In this document: positions 11,640 through 22,540 of the stretch, piece by piece | Layout of the letters: every line of letters begins with the position of its first letter | Numbering within the stretch: position 1 is the stretch's first letter | NCBI GenBank assembly: GCA_012295275.1 | Contig: CM022671.1 | Location: 24,900,822-24,964,821, forward strand | DNA length: 64,000 nt | Reading direction: 5' to 3' | DNA from: Chrysomallon squamiferum | Taxonomy: Eukaryota > Mollusca > Gastropoda > Neomphalida > Peltospiridae | Program-made: the position numbers and the translations under genes | The notes under the pieces: generated by a model | What the model saw: only the letters and a program-made list of their open reading frames with translations | Database searches by the model: none | What the model was told of the DNA's origin: nothing

Positions 11640-12040
11640 AACACTAACACACTCAGAGTTACACAGGGAAACGCGGAGACTGAAACTGAGGCTATTAAAA
11701 AGAAGCAATTAATCAACAATGGAAACGTAGATTAGGATCCTTTTCACAGATTAATGCGAAATAACAAGAGCGGTAAATATACACAGTTAATATTTCACTT
11801 CTTGATTTTAAAAAACAGCCGAACAGTACGATACATTTCTGCTATTTCCTGCAGGCAATGTTTGCTCGACGAAACATATATTTAACCAACAAAGTTAAAA
11901 ACAGAGACACATAAATATTTTTACGCAAAACGTATCTGAAATTCATGGCTAAAAGCTTTGTATTGATTTTAAAAATATTTGAAATAAATCCATATATTAA
12001 CGTTATAAATGTGTCATCCAGTTTCTAGTTGTCGTTTTTA
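11640..12040 (+). repeat. Upstream duplicon of group B receptors, copy 2
   Basis: Diverged duplicate of 7500-7915. It lies about 3.2 kb upstream of the R3 start against about 0.7 kb for R2, because about 2.8 kb (roughly 12050-14870) intervenes. That interval includes the GC-richer block at 13580-14340. Confidence 0.65.
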
Positions 12041-13579
12041 GTGACATTAGTGGTGATTTTGGTGCACATTCTGAAAGACTGTTCACATTATCTAAATAAG
12101 TTGACAACTCAGCATCTGGAAAGTACTAAAATAATCAGGTTGCACTGTTGAGGAGAAAACAAAAAATTTGAAATGCTTTGTTGTTCATCACATAACCCGT
12201 GAATTCACCTGGGCCTTATTTCTGGAATTAAAATGTAATCATTTCAGAAGAAAACTCACCAGAAGATGTTAATTTTCCCTCCGATTTAATTAATATCTGC
12301 TCTTTCGTTGTTGTTGTTGTGTTATGGATTGTTGAAATTAATCCTTTTTATTGATGATTTTTATTTCATACATTTTTCAATTTGAATTGTATAGATTTTT
12401 TGGGGAATTGTTTTTTTTTTTTTTAAATTGGTAATTATAATTTTTGCCTTGAAAGACACAGAATTCTTAATATGCAATAGTTTAAGTTTTTATTTTCAAT
12501 TTACTCTCTTTCGTATATTTTCAGTTATGTTCAGAACGTTAAAAAAATAAATAAATAAATAAATGAAGAAGAAAATAATTAGTTTTTAATTCATTTGAGT
12601 TACCTATGTTTGATCTGATCTTTAAGTTTCTTTCTGTATGGTAATTATATAATTTTAATTACAATTTAATTATCATGATCGTCGTGTCTTTGACTGGTAA
12701 ATAATTTTCGATAATTTTCATATCATCATCTGTTGAAGGACTGATCTAAATACAGACCATTAGACACGAAGATTTAACCATGTGATCATTTGTCAAACGT
12801 TAATACGTTACCACCACGTTAGAAATTCATTGTTTTCACTGAAGTTTCTGGTAACTGTCATGTAACGAACCATTTCTCATGTTAGCATTTGTTTTCAAGC
12901 TGAATTTTATTAGCAACGGAGGGACGATAGAGTGCTTACATTTATTGTTTTAGTTCATTTGAAGTGTACAATAATTTAAAATTAATAATTGTAATTATAA
13001 TATCCATGCGTAAAAACAGAATCTGAGATGAGAGTAGCTTTAATAATTATAAAGTAATGTCTCCTTTATGAGTATCTAAAGCCAATAATTAAACATATAA
13101 TACCAAATTTATAAACAAAGATATAATATCAAATCAATATGTAATAAAATAAACAAGAAACTTGGTGAATGTCGATAGTGTTCGTATACTTACTAGTCGA
13201 GATCAAATGCCAGTTCATTTTCTAAATTATCCTATTTCTTTAAAAAAACAGTCAACAGTCTAACAAAGAAAAGGAATCAGTTTTAATATATCAGCTGAAA
13301 AAGAAAAGAAAGCGGCCATGACATGATGTACATGTACTTGTAATATTATCTACCCTTTCACAACAGCAGATAAATATAATTAAACTATCTTTCACTATGA
13401 AATTCAAAACACAGAAAGGTAAAGTCATTTTTATTTTATTTGTTAATTTTCTGGTCAGCCGTCGCTGAAGTATAAATGTAAAAACGATTTTTGAGGTTTA
13501 TATTTATAGAAACACTACCAATTAGTTTGTTGTCTAAGTTGTCTTAATAAAAAAATCCGAATCCGAATTTTTTTTATTT
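12041..13579. other. Gene-free, AT-rich
   Basis: No gene, RNA gene or transposon ends recognised. There are T runs near 12412-12424 and a short AAAT array near 12545. Confidence 0.4.
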
Positions 13580-14340
13580 TTATTTATTTATAAATAATCT
13601 TGATGGTGAAAGAGTCCGAGCTTGTCTTGAGGAAGTGCGTTGTCTGGGTTTCATAATTACTTCCGTGAACACAGTACTAGCTGAAACAAAATATCGCAAA
13701 ACAACTATTCTGGTTGGTTTATTCCCGAATCTGGCAGTGAGATTATAACACATATTAACTGGACACGCCAGTTGTTCCATTTCTTGCAGTTTATTTCTCA
13801 CCCTTACTAATTGGTGTTCCGTCACCTTAATTGATATACTTTTGTTAAACAGTATTTTGTCAGCAATTCTGTAACACTTTACACACGAAATGTCCCAGAA
13901 AGCACTCCACCGCAAGCTGAAAAATAGGAAGACGTGTCCCGGGTACAAGTGACGTACTCCAATCCCAGCTGGAAGAGCTTGTGCTTGTCTTAAGGTAGTA
14001 TTTCCTGTCTCCAAATTTGACTGAGATAATAACATTAATTTCATGTCTCCAAACATTAATTTTCTTACAATCTCTATTCCGGCTCACCTCTGCTCCTCAC
14101 TGCTCATTAAGGTTAATCTCGTTAATCGCCTCTTCTGTTCTTCACACATCTCATTATCCCCATGCGTCTGAATTGACCTTAATTGCTTACGCCAGTTTTC
14201 CCATTTCTAGAAGCGGATTACAACACCTCACCGCTTACCTAATCTGGAGGCTGCTAGTTTTGGGAACATACCTTCTCGTTTTAGGTCCTATCAGCAAAAC
14301 CATTCTCGCTCGTCTAGGCTTTCATTTTGAATAGAAAATA
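13580..14340 (-). other. GC-richer block with 158-codon open frame, unrecognised
   Basis: A stretch visibly less AT-rich than its surroundings. The minus strand holds an open frame at 13580-14056 with a Cys-containing segment (DISCVKCYRIADK, then a basic stretch, then ACPVNMCYNLTARFGNKP). Part of it (13716-13781) is repeated at 9749-9816, so this is a dispersed sequence, possibly a transposon remnant. I recognise no domain. Other open frames over it disagree with each other. The block lies inside the segment that separates the R3 promoter from its upstream duplicon, consistent with an insertion. Confidence 0.35.
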
Positions 14341-14871
14341 GGCGCCAGGATCGAGACTAACAAAAACGGTGAAAAGTGTTCAAAAAAAAAAAAAAAAAAA
14401 AAAATTGTAAACTAAGAATTATATTTATATTTTTATTTTTCTTTATTTTCACTGAAAAACATCCGAAAACCAACAAATAAAGTAAGCTTGGCCTAAAACA
14501 GTAATCTCAAGATAAACAAATCGTTACACTGACTGTATATTTACTAGAGAACGGTAACCATTAAATCTGCGTACTACAGGACAACCAATAAAAAACAAAT
14601 AAAGTAATAAAATATAATAAATCTCCAAAATACTTTTTATAATGTAATTTTGTTTTTATTACATTATTATAACAAAAACATCAAAACTAACAATGTATCC
14701 CAGCAACTGTCGTCTAAGTGTCTGCTTTTAATCATACCACACAAACATGCATGCTGTAGATAATTAAAAAAAAAAAATCACGTAAATCGACAGTAACATG
14801 TATACGTTTTCACGTCTGTCTACTAATCGAATGCTTTCTTCTTCTGGCCGATAGGAATTGTGTAGTACTGA

Positions 14872-14993
14872 CTGACAGTCATCGAAAATGAACGAAATCA
14901 TTTTAAGTCTGGAAAAAAGGTGGTCCATGAATTTATTATCAAGCATAAGTGTACGGTCGATGGAAATATACTGTGTACTTTACTTATATAAAG
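14872..14993 (+). promoter_or_regulatory. R3 putative core promoter block, TATATAAAG
   Basis: Homologous to the blocks upstream of R2 and R5: CTGACAGTCATCGAAAATGAA, TTTTAAGTCTGG, CATGAATTTATTATC, GATGGAAATATACTGTGTA, then TATATAAAG at 14985-14993. It is about 204 bases from the remnant start codon of R3. It survives although the gene downstream is dead. Confidence 0.5.
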
Positions 14994-15196
14994 AAGATCA
15001 AAGTTTCTAGAAACACAGAAAGAAAGGAAAGTTTTAAAAGGATCTCAGTATAAAATCATAAAACTATATATGTATAAATAAAATAGTTGAAAAGTGTGAA
15101 ACTAACTGTAAAAACTTAATTTAGCGTTTACTAGTTTTCACTGAAGACGCCATACAAAGCTTTTTACTGCAGTAATCCTAATTTAACTTTATCGTC

Positions 15197-15749
15197 ATGA
15201 ATAACAACTTTTTCAAATTCTGGATATGTTTTATTCGTGACTGGTTCGATCTGTCTGGGGAATTTCGAACAATTGGTTCATACTGTTGATACCTTTTCAA
15301 ATCCAGGATGTGTTATGACATTATTGGAAGATTCATGGTGAACGAAGTTTTGGCTGACATAGGCATAAACATAAGAATCGCCTCAGTTCTCACCGTTGAC
15401 ACGACGAATAGCTGGCAACTAAAAATTATATTAACTCTTGGTTACGCTTTCCCAGTCATTAAATGTTTTTCACTATTTTTATAATACATATCTTGTCTCA
15501 ATTACCTTTTCGCATTGTACGTGCTTTGCACATAAAATATATGGTCATCAGTATCGTCCTTAATTTTCATTCACTGATTTACCCTCTGATGAATGTTTTT
15601 TGTGTACTTAACGCTGATGCGAAATTTCAGAAACGCTGCAAAGAAACTTTGTTGTGGGTTTCGCAAAAGCGACGAAACAGGCGACAATAAAAAGTATCAA
15701 GATAGAAGGAGAAGGAAGCTGGAAACCGCTATACGCTTCTAACAGTTGA
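15197..15749 (+). pseudogene. R3, decayed group B receptor
   Basis: A receptor relic with many lesions. The start ATG (15197) and the first codons match R2, then small deletions remove the sequon region and shift the frame. Nucleotide homology continues through TM1 (AATTTCGAACAATTGGTTC), TM2 (AACGAAGTTTTGGCTGACAT) and the start of TM3 (AAATGTTTTTCACTATTT). There the sequence jumps straight into TM6 (TTTATAATACATATCTTG), deleting the end of TM3, TM4, TM5 and most of TM6, roughly 370 bases compared with R2. A further one-base shift lies in TM7, where VFCVLNADAKF replaces VF.YLTLMRNF. The tail resembles R2 and R4. It forms the left member of a tail-to-tail inverted duplication with R4. Confidence 0.85.
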
Positions 15750-17631
15750 GTGCTAAGCAAACTGTCATTGCAGAACACTACTACTATTATTATTACTACT
15801 ACTACTACTACAACTACTATAACCACTAGTATTATTACTACTACTACTACAAATAATAATAATAAAAATACGATCTACAGGTTAAAACTATTTTGTTGCC
15901 TGTATTTTTCATCAATAATATAATGATATCAGAGAAAAATCCAGACTGACGAAATGATGGACAATAATGGCCATGTTAGATTTTCTTTTACTCGTAATTT
16001 CGACGCATGAACTATGCTTCACTCTACGAACTGTGCTTCACTGTATAAACTACGTTTCTAATACGTATAGTAATAGTATTTGTTAAGAATAACGCACTGC
16101 AGGTAATCTAGAAAATTCTTTGTCAACACGTACCAATAAAAAATAAAACATTTTCTAATATATAATTTGATCTGCTTTAATATTCCATGTCTTAAAAGAT
16201 TGCATTTCACTCTTTGTAATTTCTGTGTACATAAACAGATTATTTATATTTATACGTTTTCATGGTGATTGTTTTGAGTATATTAATGATTCGTAATGTG
16301 TTCTTTGTTGTGTTTTGTCTCATTAAGAAACTCATTAAGAGACAGTACAATTTAACAGTTCTGGCAAATGTATTTTTACACAGCATTGCAAACAAAGAAT
16401 ATCTATTAAAATTGTGATGGTGCACAGGAGAATCAGGGATATTGGACATATTTGAAAAATTATGTTACTATTTTGCTAAATGAAGAAAAAAAGAAAGAAA
16501 GAAAGAAAAAAAAAACAAGTAACAAACGGAGTTCACTTGTCATATTTAAATCTGATGATATGCAACTTTGAGTCGTTGTACAATCGATCACTTCATTTGC
16601 GGGAAATGAACTTCAACGTTTTAATAAATGTAACTAAAGATCCACAGTTTTGCCCAGTCAATGTTTAGTATCAAAATAAACAGCAATATTCCACAGAAAT
16701 GAAATAAACCATTCATTAATTACATATATTGTAATTTCTTCTAAATAAAATGTGCATATAAAGTAAGAAATGTTGCATGTTATCACATGTTACTTCAGAA
16801 TTACGCAGACTTTCAGTTGGAGAATAATAACAATACATTTTCTTTTTTAAAATTAAATTTTCTAATCTCTAAATAGATCATTTTTTATTTGCTTCAGTGG
16901 AGGTTTTGCTTTGTAGCGTCAAAACATGCACCGGTTAGGCACATTTTCACACTTTTTAAACACAAATCTATGACATTTGCATGTTGACTGTAGCAAATCT
17001 GTGCAAAACTTGGTGATAACAATATTTTTCTAACGAGGCAATGTCAATAAAAACCAGTCTGACATTGCAACATATCTTTATTATGCGATTTCAAAATACA
17101 ATTTTTGTTTTTAAAAGCTTTAGTCAATACTTAAGTGTTCTAACAATATATGACACATTTCTGCCAAGTTCAGAAAAAATTTGTTTCTTGCCCTTCTTTT
17201 AACACTTAAAATTTTCTTACAGATACGGATTAACCTTTACAACAACATCTGAGCAGGATGAAAACCGAAACTCAAAACAGTAGAAACATACGTTTTAGTA
17301 TTAAGTGACATTCTACAACATAAACTGAAATTACGACACTTATATTTCTCACACTAAGAGAAGATTACTATTTTGTAAATTTACCATTAAAATTTACTGT
17401 TAATCTAAGTTAGATCAAACAGTCAACAACTTTATAAAACTCATTATTATAAACCCATTTTGCACTACAGTAAATTTGTCACTGTTTCTAAATACAACAG
17501 TTTTAGTCTTTAAGTAATAAGACTGAAATTCCGTTCAGTACTATATGTCTGCAAAGTGTCAAACGATTTTTTATTTTATTTTTTATATACTGTAAAGCAA
17601 TAAGTTATTATGTATTTTTATTTTTCAGTCG

Positions 17632-17662
<31 letters not shown>

Positions 17663-17703
17663 GTACTGTATAGTTTAGGTAAGAAGATGTAAGGTCACCC
17701 ACA

Positions 17704-17738
<35 letters not shown>

Positions 17739-19090
17739 TGAAGACATTCATTTTCATAGCTGGAATTCAGTAAAAAAATTCTTTTTATCTAATAAACTGT
17801 TTTCAAAATATTTCTTAAAATAATAATAATTCATATATTTGGCATAAGAAGACTATTAGAAGCATGTAAACAAACAGCTAGATACAAATAAAATAAGACA
17901 TCCATGCAAGTTACATAAACTATGCAAAATACTAGAATCCTGAATCCGCCCATTCGATGTCATTATTTACAAAGCAAAGAAATAATGGGAGTTTAAAAAT
18001 ATATATTATAACTACTTCTTCTTCTGCTGCTGCTACTACTACTGCTACTACTACTACTGCTACTACTGGTACTACTACTACTACTATTATTAATCTTATT
18101 ATTATTATTATTTTTATTATTATTATTATTATCATTGCTACTATTACTGCTACTATTACTACGATTATTACTGTTCAAAGGTCTATCTACGGGAAAAAGC
18201 GCCTACGGCACATCCAGAAATTGACAAAACATCTACCCATCCAAATTCAGATAGTCTTACTACAAAACCAGCTCAGAAATATCAGTCAGGTTTTAACAGA
18301 AAGTGCTCAGTTCACCCTCTCACTCCTTTAAAGTAATTCGCATAGTATGCGACGTACTTCCAATATCTCAGATATGACACTGTTATTACTACTTCATTTG
18401 CCGCTACTTCTACTACTTTTTCTACTTCTAACAATAACAGTAATACTCATGGCATTAACAGAGGTATTAAAAGCAGAGATGATGATTAGATTGTGCTGAA
18501 GTATCTTATACCAGCTAAAATAGTAACGTATATTTCAGTGGTTTCAGTTAGATTATGTAAGTACTAAAGTGTTTTAACAAAACTTCTAAAAAAAAAAAAC
18601 CCCAAAACTGAGTCATATATGTATTGGTTTTGACTAATATTTATTACGTTGCTATTATATTTAAAAACATTTAATCATTAATATGAAATATTTAAAAATG
18701 ACATTCAAAATACAAATGTGTGTAGAAATTGGTTATATCGACAGAAAACATCTAAGGATATATGAAATATCTCAAATTCAAATAAGAGAAAATGGCTACA
18801 AGAGAAAACGAAAAGGAAAATGAACAACATCAATCAATAAAAAAAAAGGCTTGAGTTTTCTTTCATCATTCATTGTTCAAAAGATTTTAATATGTTCTTA
18901 ATATTAATACTTAAAATTTTTTATTTCTTATGTAGGTTTTGCTTATTAAATCCTGTAGATTGATTTGGTAAAGACCTTTACAGTTGATAAGTGTATTTTG
19001 TATTGTGTTTTCCTGCTGTAATCTGCAATGTGTTTCACATTTGTGAAGATTAATCAAGTTGTTTTTTTTATTCGAGGAAATGTTGTGGAA
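15750..19090 (+). repeat. Left arm of large inverted duplication (3' flank of R3)
   Basis: No gene. This flank is homologous, in reverse, to 25370 down to 22541. Matched landmarks, left versus right (reverse complement), include CTACAGGTTAAAACTATTTTG (about 15880 and 25250), GGAGGTTTTGCTTTGTAGC (about 16905 and 24370), GATGAAAACCGAAACTCAAAA (about 17260 and 23825), GACTGAAATTCCGTTCAGTA (about 17520 and 23560), TTAACAGAGGTATTAAAAG (about 18455 and 23255) and CGAGGAAATGTTGTG (about 19072 and 22545). The arms differ by substitutions and microsatellite indels. A poly-T run lies at 17632-17659, and ATT and TAC arrays at 17706-17738 and 18005-18175. Confidence 0.85.
18005..18175. repeat. Compound trinucleotide microsatellite (TAC/TGC/ATT)
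   Basis: Runs of CTT, GCT, TAC and ATT. The Thr/Ile-, Val- and Ser-rich open frames over it are repeat artefacts. Confidence 0.95.
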
Positions 19091-19286
19091 AAAAAACGTA
19101 AAAAGAAACTGTTTTCGGCATTCAATAGAATGTCAAAAATTAAAAATACAATATTAAAAAATAATTTCGTGAAGAAAACATCAAAATCCATAGAATAAAA
19201 AAGAAACACAACTCGATTTTGTGATTATTATTGTAGATGTTTTTTTATTATTGTATAATTATTTAGATAAGTAGCAATTAGTGTTT

Positions 19287-19288
19287 GT

Positions 19289-19347
<59 letters not shown>

Positions 19348-19381
19348 TCTATTTATTTATTTATTTATTTATTATTATTAC

Positions 19382-19437
<56 letters not shown>
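19287..19437. repeat. (TTTA)n followed by (TTA)n
   Basis: About 85 bases of TTTA array running directly into about 65 bases of TTA array, inside the spacer between the inverted arms. Confidence 0.98.
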
Positions 19438-19438
<1 letters not shown>

Positions 19439-19815
19439 ATATTTATTGACAAAAACCCTTTAAAAATAATAGAATAATAATAAGAAGAAGAACAATAACA
19501 ATAATAATAATAAAAAAAGTACATCGCAATAGTGAGAGACAGAAAGAAAGAGGGAAGGAATGAAAACGCTACTGCAGTATTAACAGAGTCAGTATGAAAG
19601 ACCAACAATATTTGTAACGGATGTTAATGATGCTAAATAGTTTTAATAAATTTAATTATCATCGTCTTCATAACTATTTGTGAAAATCGATATTTTATTG
19701 AATATCAAATAAATATTTCGTAATATTTCGTTCAAGCAAAAGAAAACCAAAAAAAAACACACCCAACAACAACGTGTATGTGTATATATATAAACACAAA
19801 TATATATGTATGTGT

Positions 19816-19870
19816 ATGTATGTATGTATGTATGTATGTATGTATGTATGTATGTATGTATGTATGTATG

Positions 19871-19901
<31 letters not shown>
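19816..19901. repeat. (TATG)n followed by (TA)n
   Basis: About 15 TATG units continuing into a TA tract. Encoded Met-Tyr-Val-Cys frames are artefacts. Confidence 0.98.
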
Positions 19902-19905
<4 letters not shown>

Positions 19906-20390
19906 GTCAGATGCAGCAGATACCTGAAAATAAACTCTTATATTTTGAATTAAATCTGACGGTAGACCTGAAGACTACATATGGCGAGACAAATAAAATA
20001 AAATATAATTATGACCACTTTTTAGTTATTATTGTAGTGTTTTTATCTCTTAACTACGACAAAATAATAATAATAATAATAATAATAATACAGAACACCT
20101 GAACGCCGCCATTTTTTCTTTTATCACCTGGAATAGTGACGTCATTTCGTTATTGGCGGGCTGATATGTTTGGATTACTGACAACACTAGAGCAAAATCT
20201 TCCCACCAAACCGATGACGCCAGAAAAAAATGAAAAAAAAAAAATGAGGAAAGCTTTTCCTCTGAATAAAAAATAAAACACAAACAAACTCTCTCTTTGT
20301 ATCACCAAAATGACACTTTAATCAAATATAAAAGATCCGGCAGAAAAGATATAATGGTAAAAGAAGGAAAAAGAAACTAGATAATATCGA

Positions 20391-22091
20391 TATTGCAAGA
20401 ACCGTAACTCTGTATTTACCAGCCGCACGGAATAACCGAAACAGACAGGCGACTTTAAGTTAAGCCGCCTTATACAATATTGTAGTGTGTTGAATTTTTT
20501 AATTTTTTATTTTAAAATAATTAAAATTATCAGAATATATTAAAACAAAGGCTATAGCTACAGAAAAGAGCGCTTGTGGAAAACACTGAAATTGCGCTCC
20601 TGCCTTTCGAAACATCTGAATCTTCTCTTTCAGACGGTCAAACTCTGTTAGTACATAACTAACTACAAGTCAAGTTCGTTGACCTTTTTATTAACAAATT
20701 AGAACATTACATGAGAACTGTAACCGCACGTTCTTCCTTAAATAATTAAGAAAGAAAAATAGAGGATACCATCGTATCTATGACATTTTATAATCGCATA
20801 TGGCTGTTTTATAAAATCGTATTATTGATAATGTAGTTTATTTTCATTTTTGTTTTCTTGCAAAGGAATGTGTTTTCCGGTTTCATGTAAATCCAGTTAT
20901 ACATCGTGCGTAATGTCTGTAATTTTAAATTGTAAATTAAATTACACAAATTACTCTCGCATACTGCCTTTTATTCTTCTTCTTCCATTGTTAATCGTTT
21001 TTTTTTTTTTTTTTATGTTGTTGTTTTTTTAAATATCGTTTCTTTTTCATTGCTTTTCTTTCATAAATAATGAATTATAAATTATTAGGACGGTTTCAGA
21101 TCGTTCAGGCCAGCCAAGCTTCTGTGAATATAATTTTTCACATTTCTTACGACTGAAAAAAAAACTATGCTTTGTTTAAAAAGTATTTGAGTAAAAACAT
21201 TACAGACAAAATCAGTAAGAAAACGCTGCATTAAAAATGACAAAATAACCCCAAAAATAATAATAAAAAAAAGATTAAAAAGGAAATTATTTCTTCTTAC
21301 ATTTTGTTTTTCAAAGATACTGTCTCTTTTTTATGCTGCTCTGAAGACATTGTGTTGGTAATATTCGTATATACATAAACACACTCCTACATATATACAT
21401 ACATTTAATAAATGTGTTTCGGAGACTCTTTCGGTGTTTACATTTTTGTATACAATATCAGTAAATGTATTTTGGAAGTAAAGGGAAACAAATCCAGTTA
21501 ACTTCAGCACTGATACTCAATCCTGAATCCACTGACAATCTTAAGGAATGGCCGGTTTGGCAGGTATTCGAGACGCCAGTTGAACACTAGATCACTGAGC
21601 AGCGTCTATTAAAATGAGACAATTCATCCTCCGTGGAGAGCAAAAACAATCGTTTCTTAAAATGTATTATCTGTTTTTCATGATTATCACGAGCGAGAAG
21701 CTCTGGAACGGACAGATAAAAAGAATTATATAAACTGTTGCGTAATAATACTGAACTAGCAGATACCTCAGACTGCCACTGAAAGCGATGTCTTTGGTTA
21801 GAGCATCATAAATCGCTATGCTTCAGTGAAAGCAACAACGTGCTGTTATAGATTTCCCCGTAATTATCTAACTGGTTAATACAAAGATAAACGAACTTCA
21901 GTGCAATTTCAGTGTGTTTACCTTTAGAAAAAGCCGTTCTCTGAATATGTTCTGTTAAAATAATTATTTTAAAATGAAAACTGAAACTTTCTGTAGCCTG
22001 TAATATTTTATAAGGCGGGTTAACGTGAGATTGACGACTTATTTCGGTTATTCCTTGCGGCTAGTAAATACAGAGTTGCGGTTCTTGCATT
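20391..22091. repeat. Inner inverted repeat near the centre of the large palindrome
   Basis: About 95 bp at 20391-20486 is repeated in reverse at 21997-22091. Shared blocks are TTGCAAGAACCG, AACTCTGTATTTAC, AGCCGC, GGAATAACCGAAA and CCGCCTTATA. The inner 1.5 kb holds no recognisable gene. This may be a transposon with terminal inverted repeats (outer ends TTGCAAGAACCG and ATGCAAGAACCG, possible TA flanks), or the innermost surviving part of the large palindrome. The 16-mer ATTGCAAGAACCGTAA also occurs at 5242. Confidence 0.6.
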
Positions 22092-22194
22092 ATCACATTT
22101 GCAAATAAATGTAACTTAAAACAATAATTTTAAGCGTAGACAGTGATGGTGTATCTATTCATTTGACATTATATTCCATTTAGTATTGCTGATT

Positions 22195-22265
22195 TATAGT
22201 ATAGTATAGTATAGTATAGTATAGTATAGTATAGTGTAGTATAGTATAGTATATATATATATATT
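22195..22265. repeat. (TATAG)n pentanucleotide array with TA tail
   Basis: About eleven TATAG units with one TGTAG variant, then a TA tract. Confidence 0.97.
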
Positions 22266-22540
22266 TATATTTATATTATGTTGTTGTTGTTGTTATCTAC
22301 TATTCTTGGAGAGTTTTTGTCATTAAATATTTTAATAATAATAATAATAATATTAATAATAATAATGATAATGATAATAATAATGACAGCAACAACAACA
22401 ACAATAATAATAAGATCCAGTTGTTTTCTTTTTTCTTGTACGGATTTTAATAATTTTTTGATAATTATTTTCTAATATTGCATTTTTAATTTTTAACAGT
22501 TTTACTGAATGTCGACATCAATTTATTTTTGTGTTTTTGT

